A DNA stretch of 6,958 bases from Roseiarcus sp050013275 (GCA_050013275.1 JBEKFO010000224.1:1-6958); one strand, 5' to 3'. Shown: positions 1-6,121, numbered from the stretch's first letter. A program made the numbers and translations. The notes: a model not told the origin generated them from the sequence alone.

Positions 1-260
1 AGGACCACGAGCTCATCGATCCCACCTTGTCGAGCGAGCGCCTGCTGTTCCGCCTGTTCAACGAGCGCGGCGTGCGCGTCTCCGAGCCGACGGCGCTCAG
101 CGACGTGTGCCGTTGCTCGGCCGAGCGGATCGACGCGATGTTGCAGAGCTTCTCGCCTGAGGAGCGCGCGGCGATGATCGGCGACGACGGCATGATCGGC
201 GTCACCTGCGAATTCTGCTCGACCAAACGCATCTTCAATCCCGCCGACTACGCCGGCTGA
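1..260 (+). CDS. hslO: Hsp33 redox-regulated chaperone HslO, C-terminal part (5' end outside window)
   Basis: The frame is open from the left edge (first full codon at position 3) to a TGA at 258-260, giving 85 visible residues. They match the C-terminal linker and zinc domain of Hsp33, a cytosolic holdase chaperone activated by oxidation. The linker reads DHELIDPTLSSERLLFRLFN. It is followed by the two halves of the zinc site: C-R-C (Cys codons at 108-110 and 114-116) and C-E-F-C (207-209 and 216-218). In the family these four cysteines hold zinc when reduced and form disulfides on oxidative stress; all four are present, so the redox switch looks intact. A TTG at 27 lies inside the conserved linker and is not the true start. 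The stop lies 11 nt before the next gene, which suggests co-transcription with ispA. Identification is firm from the motif pattern; the missing N-terminal substrate-binding domain cannot be judged. Confidence 0.95.
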   Translation, partial: DHELIDPTLSSERLLFRLFNERGVRVSEPTALSDVCRCSAERIDAMLQSFSPEERAAMIGDDGMIGVTCEFCSTKRIFNPADYAG

Positions 261-271
261 ACGCGCCTCGC

Positions 272-1201
272 TTGGCTACCATGGACCCCAACGCTTTCGC
301 CGCTCGGCTGGCCGAGGTCGGCGCTTCAATCGAGGCCGAACTCGACGCGCTGCTTGCCCGCGAGGCGCGAGACGGCGAGCCGACGCGCCCCGCGCGCCTC
401 ATCGAGGCGATGCGCTACGGCGCGCTCGGCGGCGGCAAGCGTCTGCGGCCGTTTCTCGTCGTCGAGACCGCGCGCGCGTTCGGCGTCACGGGCGCCGGGC
501 CGCGCCGCGTCGGCGCGGGAATCGAGCTCGTCCACGGCTATTCGCTGATCCACGACGACCTGCCGGCGATGGACGACGACGACTTGCGGCGCGGCCGCGC
601 GACCGTGCATCGCGCCTTCGACGAGGCGACCGCGATCCTCGCCGGCGACGCGCTGCTGACGCTCGCCTTCGAAGTCCTGGCGGACCCCGTTACGGCGAAG
701 GACGCCGAGATTCGCGCCGCGCTGTGCGCCGGCCTCGCGCGCGCCGCGGGCCTCGCCGGCATGGTCGGCGGCCAGATGCTCGACATCGCCGCCGAAAGCG
801 CGAGCGCGCCGCTCGGGGCGCAAGCGATCGCTCAGATGCAGGCGATGAAGACGGGGGCGCTGCTGCGCTTCAGCGTCGAAGCGGGCGCGATCGTCGCCGG
901 CGCGCCGGCGGACGCGCGCTTGGCGCTCGGGCGTTATGGCGCCGCGCTCGGCGCTGCGTTCCAGATCGCCGACGACCTGCTCGACGCCGAAGGCGACGCG
1001 AGCGCGCTCGGCAAGCGCGCCGGCAAGGACGCCGCGCGCAACAAGGCGACCTTTGTCGCCGCGCTGGGTCTGGAGGCCGCGCGGGCGAAGCGCGACGAAT
1101 GGATCGCCGAGGCGCAGGCGGCGATCGACGCGACGGGGTTGGGGGCGGCGGGCGACACGCTGCGGGAAGCTGCGGCGTTCGTGGCGGCGCGGCGGAGCTA
1201 G
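272..1201 (+). CDS. ispA: Short-chain polyprenyl (farnesyl) diphosphate synthase
   Basis: This cytosolic trans-prenyltransferase condenses isopentenyl diphosphate with DMAPP/GPP to make farnesyl diphosphate, the precursor of quinone side chains, undecaprenyl phosphate and hopanoids. Read from TTG 272 it has 309 residues, close to the usual ~300. Visible motifs are GGGKRLRP (53-60), the first aspartate-rich motif DDLPAMDDDD (95-104) followed by LRRG, K193-T-G, and the second motif DDLLD (234-238). Tyr90 sits five residues before the first aspartate motif; in bacterial FPP synthases a bulky residue there limits the product to C15, so FPP is favoured over GGPP (inference). The start is uncertain: TTG 272 or ATG 281, three codons later. 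Neither has a clear Shine-Dalgarno, which fits translational coupling to hslO just upstream. A hairpin with a T-run at 1280-1299 may end the transcript. Confidence 0.93.
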   Translation: MATMDPNAFAARLAEVGASIEAELDALLAREARDGEPTRPARLIEAMRYGALGGGKRLRPFLVVETARAFGVTGAGPRRVGAGIELVHGYSLIHDDLPAMDDDDLRRGRATVHRAFDEATAILAGDALLTLAFEVLADPVTAKDAEIRAALCAGLARAAGLAGMVGGQMLDIAAESASAPLGAQAIAQMQAMKTGALLRFSVEAGAIVAGAPADARLALGRYGAALGAAFQIADDLLDAEGDASALGKRAGKDAARNKATFVAALGLEAARAKRDEWIAEAQAAIDATGLGAAGDTLREAAAFVAARRS

Positions 1202-1279
1202 AGCGCGCCGTCTTCGGGTCGATCCGTCGCGGCGGTCAGATCGCTAAAGGCCGATCCGAGTACCGCCCGAGGCAATATC

Positions 1280-1299
1280 AACGGCTTGGGCGCCGTTTT
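1280..1299 (+). terminator. Candidate intrinsic terminator after ispA
   Basis: A perfect 6-bp inverted repeat, AACGGC (1280-1285) and GCCGTT (1292-1297), surrounds a 6-nt loop, and T1296-T1299 form a short T-run. It lies 79 nt past the ispA stop, in the gap between ispA and the converging DUF1127 gene. The T-run is short and two of its Ts are in the stem, so this is moderate evidence. The rest of the 221-nt gap (1202-1422) shows only an 8-bp direct repeat, CCGAGTCG at 1371-1378 and 1384-1391, and no supportable gene. Confidence 0.45.
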
Positions 1300-1416
1300 C
1301 GGTCCCGTCGCGACGCCTGAGGCGCCTGTCTCGCCGGACGGGCGAAGCGCACGAGCCTGTCGCCGTAATGCCGAGTCGCGCCTCCGAGTCGGTCCACCGG
1401 GTTGGGGCGCGAAGAA

Positions 1417-1430
1417 GGCCGGTCACGGCC
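1417..1430 (-). terminator. Possible weak terminator overlapping the DUF1127 stop
   Basis: On the minus strand GGCCG and CGGCC pair around a 4-nt loop that contains the TGA of the DUF1127 gene, and are followed by TTCTTC. The stem is only 5 bp and the pyrimidine run is interrupted, so it may be incidental. Confidence 0.25.
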
Positions 1431-1686
1431 GCCAGAACGGCTTGTTGGCTTCAAACCTCGCGTCGTATCGGGTCAGCGAAATATCCTGCAATTCCCGATC
1501 CGACATCCGCGCGAGCTGAGCGCGCTCGCGGGCTCGGCTCGTCCATGTGCGGTAGCGACGCGCGACGGCGCACGCAATCGCCGTGAAAGCCCGACCGATC
1601 CCGGTCGTCGGCTCGGACCTCGCCTGGCGATCGACGAGGTCGTCGCGGAACTCGCTTCGATCGTCCTGGCGGCAACCTGCGAACAT
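1423..1686 (-). CDS. DUF1127 domain small protein
   Basis: An 87-residue protein whose C-terminal half carries the DUF1127 pattern: a basic segment (RRYRTWTSRARERAQLAR, about 43-60), then MSDRELQDISLTRYD (61-75) and a terminal KPFWR (82-86). These short arginine-rich alphaproteobacterial proteins are poorly understood. Characterised members in Agrobacterium and Rhodobacter (CcaF1) have been linked to RNA turnover and stress or nutrient responses; applying that here is inference. The N-terminal ~40 residues show no recognisable domain. I chose ATG 1686 because GAGGGG lies 7 nt upstream (complement of 1694-1699). The frame stays open upstream to a TTG at 1794, which has no such support. The gene is divergent from the LysR gene at 1830 and is a natural candidate target of it. 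Family assignment is confident; function is unknown. Confidence 0.82.
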   Translation of the reverse strand: MFAGCRQDDRSEFRDDLVDRQARSEPTTGIGRAFTAIACAVARRYRTWTSRARERAQLARMSDRELQDISLTRYDARFEANKPFWRP

Positions 1687-1772
1687 GACCGCGCCCCTCG
1701 TCGACGGCGCTTCGCTCAAATCTCTGTGGCATGAGAAAGCGTCATCTGTTAACCTGTGAAATAGAAGCCTAT

Positions 1773-1791
1773 TCGCTTGACGGACAAGCGA
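1773..1791. promoter_or_regulatory. Palindromic candidate LysR operator in the divergent intergenic region
   Basis: TCGCTTG (1773-1779) and CAAGCGA (1785-1791) form a perfect 7-bp inverted repeat around a 5-nt spacer. It lies between the DUF1127 gene and the lysR gene, 38 nt before the lysR start codon. A T-N11-A match (T1772, A1784) overlaps it, the loose consensus for LysR-type regulators. Its position over the candidate lysR -35 box suggests autoregulation and joint control of the divergent gene. This is inference from position and symmetry. Confidence 0.45.
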
Positions 1792-1805
1792 CAAATGAGA
1801 ATTAT
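1777..1805 (+). promoter_or_regulatory. Candidate sigma70-type promoter of the lysR gene
   Basis: TTGACG (1777-1782, five of six matches to the -35 consensus) is followed after 17 nt by AATTAT (1800-1805, four of six to the -10 consensus). The stretch is AT-rich compared with the rest of the window. Transcription would begin about 18 nt before the ATG at 1830. The -35 box lies inside the 1773-1791 palindrome. No equally good promoter was visible for the divergent DUF1127 gene. Confidence 0.4.
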
Positions 1806-1829
1806 CGCGGCGATAGATGAGAAAAGCTC

Positions 1830-2786
1830 ATGTCGAAGCCGTTCCCGCCGCTCAATGCGTTGCGCGCTTTCGAGGCCGCCGCTCGCCATTCCAGCGTCAC
1901 GCTCGCCGCCTCGGAGCTGAACGTCACGCCGAGCGCGTTGAGCCATCAGATCCGGGCGCTCGAAGATTTCGTCGGCCGCAGGCTGTTCAGCCGCGGCGTG
2001 CGATCGATCACGCTGACCCGCGACGGCCGACTTCTCTACCCGGGACTGCAAGCGGGCTTCGGGCTCATCCGCGACGCCGTGTCGAGCCTCGACGTCGCCG
2101 GCGGCGATCGCGTCCTGGTCGTCAGCGTTCCCCCGGGGTTCACGTCCAAATGGCTGGCGCGCCGGCTCTATCGTTTCGCCGAGGCGCATCCGGACGTCGA
2201 GGTCAGGATTTCGTCGACGATGGCCTACGCGAATTTCGCCGCGGACGGCGTCGACGTCGCAATCCGAAACGTCGCGGGGCCGGTCGCCGACGATCCGACG
2301 CTCGTCTACGAGAAGCTCATCGATGTCGGGCTCGCGCCGGTTTGCAGCCCAAAGCTGGCGGCGAAATTCGGCCCGCTCGACGCGCCCGACATCCTGACGC
2401 GACTGCCCCTGATACACGACGACCAACTCGCCAACCGTCCCGGTTTTCCCGGCTGGTCGGACTGGCTGAAGCTTGCCGGGGTCAAGGCCGGCGACCTCGC
2501 CGGCGGCTTGCGCTTCTCCAGCCCCGACCACGCCTTGGACGCCGCGGTCGAAGGCGCGGGCGTGCTGCTGACGCACACGATCCTCGCCTATGACGAATTG
2601 GCGAGCGGCCGCTTGGCGGCGCCGTTCGACGCGGTTCTCCCCTCGCGCCGGGCGTACTATTTCGTTTGCCCGAAGACGAAGGAGAAAAGGCCGAGCGTTC
2701 AGGCTCTGCGCGCCTGGCTGCGCGGGGAAATCAGCCGGCTGGATCGAAAATTCCTGCTCGCGCCGAAGGCGGAGCGGCGGGGCTAG
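1830..2786 (+). CDS. LysR-type transcriptional regulator, GcvA-like
   Basis: A 318-residue cytosolic DNA-binding regulator, the usual LysR length. The N-terminal winged helix-turn-helix spans about residues 7-66: PPLNALRAFEAAARHSSVT, then AASELNVTPSALSHQIRALE and RRLFSRGVRSITLTRDGR. The PPLNALRAFEAAARH opening is characteristic of the GcvA/AmpR-like branch. The effector-binding domain covers about 93-304, including a GFTSKWLARRLYRFAEAHPDVEVR segment (103-126) typical of that branch. The ligand cannot be read from the sequence; despite the resemblance to GcvA no glycine-cleavage genes are nearby, so I give no symbol. ATG 1830 fits the family N-terminus; the preceding GAGAAAAG is a weak ribosome site. 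It is divergent from a DUF1127 gene across a palindrome-bearing spacer, which suggests autoregulation and control of that neighbour. Confidence 0.92.
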   Translation: MSKPFPPLNALRAFEAAARHSSVTLAASELNVTPSALSHQIRALEDFVGRRLFSRGVRSITLTRDGRLLYPGLQAGFGLIRDAVSSLDVAGGDRVLVVSVPPGFTSKWLARRLYRFAEAHPDVEVRISSTMAYANFAADGVDVAIRNVAGPVADDPTLVYEKLIDVGLAPVCSPKLAAKFGPLDAPDILTRLPLIHDDQLANRPGFPGWSDWLKLAGVKAGDLAGGLRFSSPDHALDAAVEGAGVLLTHTILAYDELASGRLAAPFDAVLPSRRAYYFVCPKTKEKRPSVQALRAWLRGEISRLDRKFLLAPKAERRG

Positions 2787-2814
2787 CGAGACGCCGGCGC
2801 TTGGGAGCGCGGAT

Positions 2815-2832
2815 GGACGCTTATCGGCGTCC
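2815..2832. other. Inverted repeat at the convergent end of the lysR and small exported protein genes
   Basis: GGACGC (2815-2820) and GCGTCC (2827-2832) pair perfectly around a 6-nt loop that contains the TAA stop (complement of 2821-2823) of the minus-strand gene. It lies 28 nt past the lysR stop. It could act as a bidirectional 3' end, but no T-run follows on either strand, so terminator function is doubtful. Confidence 0.25.
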
Positions 2833-3090
2833 GCCGTTCGGGTTGTAGAAACAGCGGTAGCCCAGGGGTGCGGCCGTAGGCGGCCCTGGGCCCCACACCG
2901 CTTCGGCCAGCCAGGGCGCGCAGTCGTTGGCGTTGCGCACGACCAGTTGCACGCGTCCCGCCGAATCGATCACGTGATAGGGGCGATCCGGTCCAGCGGC
3001 GGCGGCGCGAACCCGGGCCGGACCCTCGGTTAGGCAAACTGCGACGCAAATCGCCGCCAGCGCGGCAATCGAAATCCGAGGCCTCTTCAT
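2821..3090 (-). CDS. Small exported protein of unknown function
   Basis: An 89-residue protein that I do not recognise. The N-terminus looks like a Sec signal peptide: basic MKRPR, a hydrophobic stretch ISIAALAAICVAVCL (6-20), then an alanine-rich region (about 25-32, ARVRAAAA) where cleavage is likely. The mature part of about 57-60 residues contains PYHVIDSAGRVQLVVRNAND, two cysteines (C57 and C80) that could form a disulfide in the periplasm, and a YRCFYNPNGGRR tail. The signal-region cysteines (15, 19) lack a lipobox alanine or glycine before them, so a lipoprotein is unlikely. AGGAGG (complement of 3096-3101) lies 5 nt before ATG 3090; an adjacent ATG at 3093 is the alternative start. 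The frame is open further upstream to 3198, but that part reads as basic noncoding-like sequence. A real gene is supported by the signal peptide plus strong ribosome site. Confidence 0.68.
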   Translation of the reverse strand: MKRPRISIAALAAICVAVCLTEGPARVRAAAAGPDRPYHVIDSAGRVQLVVRNANDCAPWLAEAVWGPGPPTAAPLGYRCFYNPNGGRR

Positions 3091-3122
3091 CATCGCCTCC
3101 TCCAAGCCGCCGGAGTGACGCG

Positions 3123-3147
3123 CGCTGGAGAGCGCCGGCCTCCAGCG
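3123..3147 (-). other. Hairpin in the 5' leader of the small exported protein gene
   Basis: CGCTGGAG (3123-3130) and CTCCAGCG (3140-3147) form a perfect 8-bp stem with a 9-nt loop. It ends 32 nt before the start codon at 3090 and about 20 nt before the AGGAGG. No T-run follows on the minus strand, so it is more likely a leader structure or protein-binding palindrome than a terminator. It does not sequester the ribosome site in the simple fold. Confidence 0.35.
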
Positions 3148-3177
3148 GCTCGTTTCGTCCCTCGTTTGTTTAGGTGA

Positions 3178-3196
3178 GCGCTCGGCGCGAGAGCGC
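3178..3196. other. Second inverted repeat in the gene-free stretch 3091-3416
   Basis: GCGCTC (3178-3183) and GAGCGC (3191-3196) pair around a 7-nt spacer, and GAGCGCTC at 3176-3183 is itself an 8-bp palindrome. The rest of this 326-nt region has the leader hairpin at 3123-3147, an AT-rich patch at about 3300-3350 including CTTATTATAAG, and the repeat at 3355-3384. I see no supportable gene in it. Confidence 0.25.
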
Positions 3197-3354
3197 AAGA
3201 CGCGGCTGTGGCGACTTTCGCTGAACGCGCTGGTCTTCGCCAGGCTTTCGAATGTCGCGCTGGCCGCGGATCGGCAAATTGTGCGATTCGCATCCCGTCC
3301 CTGTAGTCAAGTAATTCCTGAAGAATCTTGCCTTATTATAAGAACGACCTACGT

Positions 3355-3384
3355 CGTCATTGCGAGCAAAGCGAAGCAATGACG
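3355..3384. repeat. Dispersed palindromic repeat (CGTCATTGC hairpin type)
   Basis: CGTCATTGC (3355-3363) and GCAATGACG (3376-3384) form a perfect 9-bp inverted repeat around the 12-nt loop GAGCAAAGCGAA. The wording CGTCATTGCGAG...GCGAAGCAAT resembles a short extragenic palindromic element scattered through many alphaproteobacterial genomes, whose spurious translations read like FALLAMT and LRFARNDD. Both readings occur here on the minus strand. Only one copy is present in this window, so the repeat status rests on recalled resemblance. It lies 32 nt past the UDG stop and could act as that gene's 3' hairpin. Confidence 0.6.
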
Positions 3385-3416
3385 GCCGAGGCGTTTCGAC
3401 TTAGACACAACATGCT

Positions 3417-4259
3417 CTAACCCACGCCTCCCATCTCCTCCACCGCCCGATTGAGCTTGCGCAGGTCCGCCCACGCTTGCCGCTTGGCGGCGGGTTGGCG
3501 CAGCAAATAGGCCGGGTGGAACATCGGCAGCGTCGGGATCGGCGCGCCCTCGTCGCCCGCGTACTCGCGCCAGACGCCGCGGGTGCGGGTGATCCCCTCC
3601 TTGACCCCGAGCAGGGTCTGCGTCGCCGAGCCGCCGAGGCAGACGATGAGGCGCGGCGCGACGAGGGCGATCTGGCGGCGCACGAAGGGCAGGCAGATCG
3701 CGGTCTCCTGCGGCGTCGGCGTGCGGTTGCCCGGCGGGCGCCAGGGCACGACGTTGGCGATATAGACCTTGGTGCGGTCGAGCCCGATCGAGGCGAGCAT
3801 GCGGTCGAGCAATTGCCCGGCGCGGCCGACGAAAGGGCGCCCGATGCGGTCTTCGTCGGCGCCCGGCGCTTCGCCCACCAGCATGATCCGCGCGTCCGGC
3901 GCGCCGTCGGCGAACACCAGTTGCGTCGCGGTCGCCTTGAGGCCGCAGCCCTGAAAGCGCTGGAGCGCCGCGCGCAGCTCGTCGAGGGTCTGCGCCGCGG
4001 CGGCCGATTCGCGCGCCGAGCGCTGGGCTTCGTCGGGCGTCGCGGTCAAGGCCGGCGAGGGCTTGGGCGGCTCGGCCGCGCGGGGGGCCGGGGCGGCCAG
4101 GGGCGACGGCGCATGGCGCGCCGGGGGCGCCGCGCTTTCGGCGAAACGGTCGTGCGGCGTCTCGTCGAGCGCGAGGTCGACCCCCGCTTCGCGCCACCAG
4201 CGCAGCGCTTCGGCCGCCTCATGGGCGGTCAGGGGCGCGGAATTTGCGGGCTTGCTCAT
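3417..4259 (-). CDS. Family 4 (type UDGa) uracil-DNA glycosylase
   Basis: A 280-residue base-excision repair enzyme that removes uracil from DNA. The N-terminal helix (about 9-30, TAHEAAEALRWWREAGVDLA) is followed by an Ala/Pro-rich linker (about 40-90). The catalytic domain then has LKATATQLVFADG (107-119), motif GEAPGADED (129-137) with RIGRPFVGRAGQLLD after it, NVVPWRPPGNRTPTPQE (169-185), and the second active-site motif HPAYLL (248-253). Family-4 enzymes bind a 4Fe-4S cluster with four cysteines. Here C105, C189 and C207 are present, but the first cysteine of the N-terminal CxxC is replaced (F-Q-G-C). I recall F-x-G-C in alphaproteobacterial relatives, so the enzyme is probably still functional. 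I chose ATG 4259 by family fit; it has no Shine-Dalgarno. ATG 4349 would add 30 residues with no recognisable content. The gene is divergent from ETF-QO with a 158-nt spacer. Confidence 0.9.
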   Translation of the reverse strand: MSKPANSAPLTAHEAAEALRWWREAGVDLALDETPHDRFAESAAPPARHAPSPLAAPAPRAAEPPKPSPALTATPDEAQRSARESAAAAQTLDELRAALQRFQGCGLKATATQLVFADGAPDARIMLVGEAPGADEDRIGRPFVGRAGQLLDRMLASIGLDRTKVYIANVVPWRPPGNRTPTPQETAICLPFVRRQIALVAPRLIVCLGGSATQTLLGVKEGITRTRGVWREYAGDEGAPIPTLPMFHPAYLLRQPAAKRQAWADLRKLNRAVEEMGGVG

Positions 4260-4417
4260 CGTGGAAAGAACCAAGTTGCGAGCCTCGTCCCTATCACGGG
4301 CCGGCCGCGCGTCGAAGGCGGGATCGACATTCCCCCGCGATTTGCGCATTTAGGGCTTGAGTTTTTGCGCCGGGGGCGGTTCTGCTCGCGCGTCTTTCTT
4401 GCCGTCCGAGAACAACA

Positions 4418-6094
4418 ATGGCCGATGCAACCGAACTGCCCGCCCGCGAGGCGATGGATTACGACGTCGTCATCGTCGGCGCGGGACCGGCGGGCCTCGC
4501 CGCGGCGATTCGCCTGAAAGAGCTCGACGCCGATCGCACCGTCGTCGTCGTCGAGAAGGGCTCCGTCGTCGGCGCGCACATTCTCTCCGGCGCCGTCATC
4601 GATCCGATCGGCCTCGATCGCCTCGTGCCCGATTGGCGCGAGGACCCCGATCGGCCGCTGAAGACGGAAGTCGTCTCCGACCATTTCTTCCTGCTCGGGC
4701 CGTCGGGCGGGATCAGGCTGCCCAATTGGCCGATGCCCCGGCTGTTGAGCAATCACGGCAATTTCGTCGGCTCGCTGGGCGCGCTCGTGCGCTGGCTCGG
4801 CGCGCGCGCCGAAGCGCTCGGGGTCGAGATCTATCCCGGCTTCGCCGCGACCGAAATGCTCTACGGCGACGACGGCGAAGTCGTCGGCGTGGCGACCGGC
4901 GACATGGGCGTCGGCCGCGACGGCAAGCCCAAGGCGAGCTTCACCCGCGGCATGGAGCTGCGCGGCAAATACGTGCTGCTCGCCGAGGGCGCGCGCGGCT
5001 CGCTGACCAAAGAAATCGTCGCGCGCTTCCATCTCGACGAGGGCCGCGATCCGCAGAAATACGGCATCGGCCTGAAAGAGATCTGGCAGGTCGCGCCCGG
5101 CAAATTCAAGCCGGGGCTGGTGCAGCACAGCTTCGGCTGGCCGCTTGGCCACGGCTCGAGCGGCGGCTCGTTCCTCTATCACTACGACGAGGGCCTGGTC
5201 TCGGTCGGCTTCGTCGTCCACCTCAACTACTATAATCCGACGCTGTCGCCGTTCGACGAATTCCAGCGCTTCAAGACCCATCCGCTGATCCGCGACACCT
5301 TCGAGGGCGGCAAGCGGCTCGCCTACGGCGCGCGCGCGATCTCGTCGGGGGGCTGGCAATCCGTGCCCAAGCTCGCCTTTCCCGGCGGCGCGTTGATCGG
5401 CTGCGCCGCCGGCTTCCTGAATTTCGCCCGCATCAAGGGCTCGCACAACGCGATTCTCTCGGGGATGCTGGCGGCCGAGAAGACCCACGAGGCGCTCGCC
5501 GCCGGACGCAGCCACGACGAACTGTCCGCCTACGAAGAGTCCTGGCGCGGCTCGGACATCGGCCGCGACCTCTTCAAAGTGCGCAACGTCAAGCCGCTGT
5601 GGGCCAAGCTCGGCCTCGCGCTCGGCGTCGCCTGCGCCGGCTTCGACATGTGGACCAACGAACTCTTCGGCTTCTCGGTCTTCGGCACGCTCAAGCACGG
5701 CAAGCCGGACAGTGCGACGTTGAAGCCGCTCGCCGCGGTCAAGCCGATCGTCTATCCCAAGCCGGACGGCAAGATCTCGTTCGACAAGCCTTCGTCGGTG
5801 TTCCTCTCCAACACCAACCACGAAGAGGACCAGCCGATCCATCTTCGCTTGCGCGATCCCGCGATTCCGATCCGCGACAACCTGCCCCGCTACGGCGAGC
5901 CGGCGCGGCTCTATTGTCCGGCGGGCGTTTATGAGGTCGTATATGCGGATGAAGCCAAGCGCGCCGACCCGCGCTTCGTCATCAACGCGCAGAACTGCGT
6001 CCACTGCAAGACCTGCGACATCAAGGATCCCGCGCAAAACATCGACTGGACGGCGCCCGAGGGCGGCGGCGGCCCCAATTATCCCGATATGTAA
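4418..6094 (+). CDS. Electron transfer flavoprotein-ubiquinone oxidoreductase (ETF-QO)
   Basis: This membrane-associated flavo-iron-sulfur enzyme passes electrons from reduced electron transfer flavoprotein to ubiquinone, linking fatty-acid and amino-acid dehydrogenases to the respiratory chain. The 558-residue length is typical. The FAD-binding Rossmann motif is DVVIVGAGPAGLAAAIRLKE (16-35), followed by VVVVEKGSVVGAHILSGAV (42-60). Other hallmark segments are LLAEGARGSLTKEI (187-200), the YGIGLKEIW region (215-223) and GCAAGFLNFARIKGSHNA (328-345). The C-terminal ferredoxin-like part supplies the 4Fe-4S ligands C500, C527, C530 and C533 (CVHCKTCDIKDP) and ends NYPDM. ATG 4418 has only a weak GAGAA site 7 nt upstream but gives the expected N-terminus. 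No etfA/etfB genes lie in the window, so the partner is encoded elsewhere. A hairpin at 6122-6141 probably ends transcription. Confidence 0.97.
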   Translation: MADATELPAREAMDYDVVIVGAGPAGLAAAIRLKELDADRTVVVVEKGSVVGAHILSGAVIDPIGLDRLVPDWREDPDRPLKTEVVSDHFFLLGPSGGIRLPNWPMPRLLSNHGNFVGSLGALVRWLGARAEALGVEIYPGFAATEMLYGDDGEVVGVATGDMGVGRDGKPKASFTRGMELRGKYVLLAEGARGSLTKEIVARFHLDEGRDPQKYGIGLKEIWQVAPGKFKPGLVQHSFGWPLGHGSSGGSFLYHYDEGLVSVGFVVHLNYYNPTLSPFDEFQRFKTHPLIRDTFEGGKRLAYGARAISSGGWQSVPKLAFPGGALIGCAAGFLNFARIKGSHNAILSGMLAAEKTHEALAAGRSHDELSAYEESWRGSDIGRDLFKVRNVKPLWAKLGLALGVACAGFDMWTNELFGFSVFGTLKHGKPDSATLKPLAAVKPIVYPKPDGKISFDKPSSVFLSNTNHEEDQPIHLRLRDPAIPIRDNLPRYGEPARLYCPAGVYEVVYADEAKRADPRFVINAQNCVHCKTCDIKDPAQNIDWTAPEGGGGPNYPDM

Positions 6095-6121
6095 CCGTAG
6101 CGGTTCGTCCTTCGCGTCGAA

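Noticed and set aside
724..1320. A 198-codon plus-strand frame overlapping the 3' half of ispA
   Set aside because: Arginine-rich translation in another frame of ispA with no recognisable domain; overlaps the second aspartate motif.
1371..1391. 8-bp direct repeat CCGAGTCG with 13-nt period
   Set aside because: Only two short copies in GC-rich spacer sequence; could be chance and has no gene-linked position suggesting an operator.
1286..1734. Several plus-strand open frames between ispA and lysR
   Set aside because: No plausible ribosome site or domain, and they run antisense to the DUF1127 gene, which has both.
1749..2576. A 275-codon minus-strand frame opposite the LysR gene
   Set aside because: The plus-strand translation matches LysR throughout; the antisense product has no motif or ribosome site.
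2821..3090. Lipoprotein signal in the small exported protein
   Set aside because: C15 and C19 follow I and V rather than G/A/S, so no lipobox; an ordinary signal peptide fits better.
3477..4517. A 346-codon plus-strand open frame opposite the UDG
   Set aside because: Low-complexity Arg/Gly-rich translation, antisense to conserved UDG motifs and running through the promoter spacer into ETF-QO; a GC-bias shadow.
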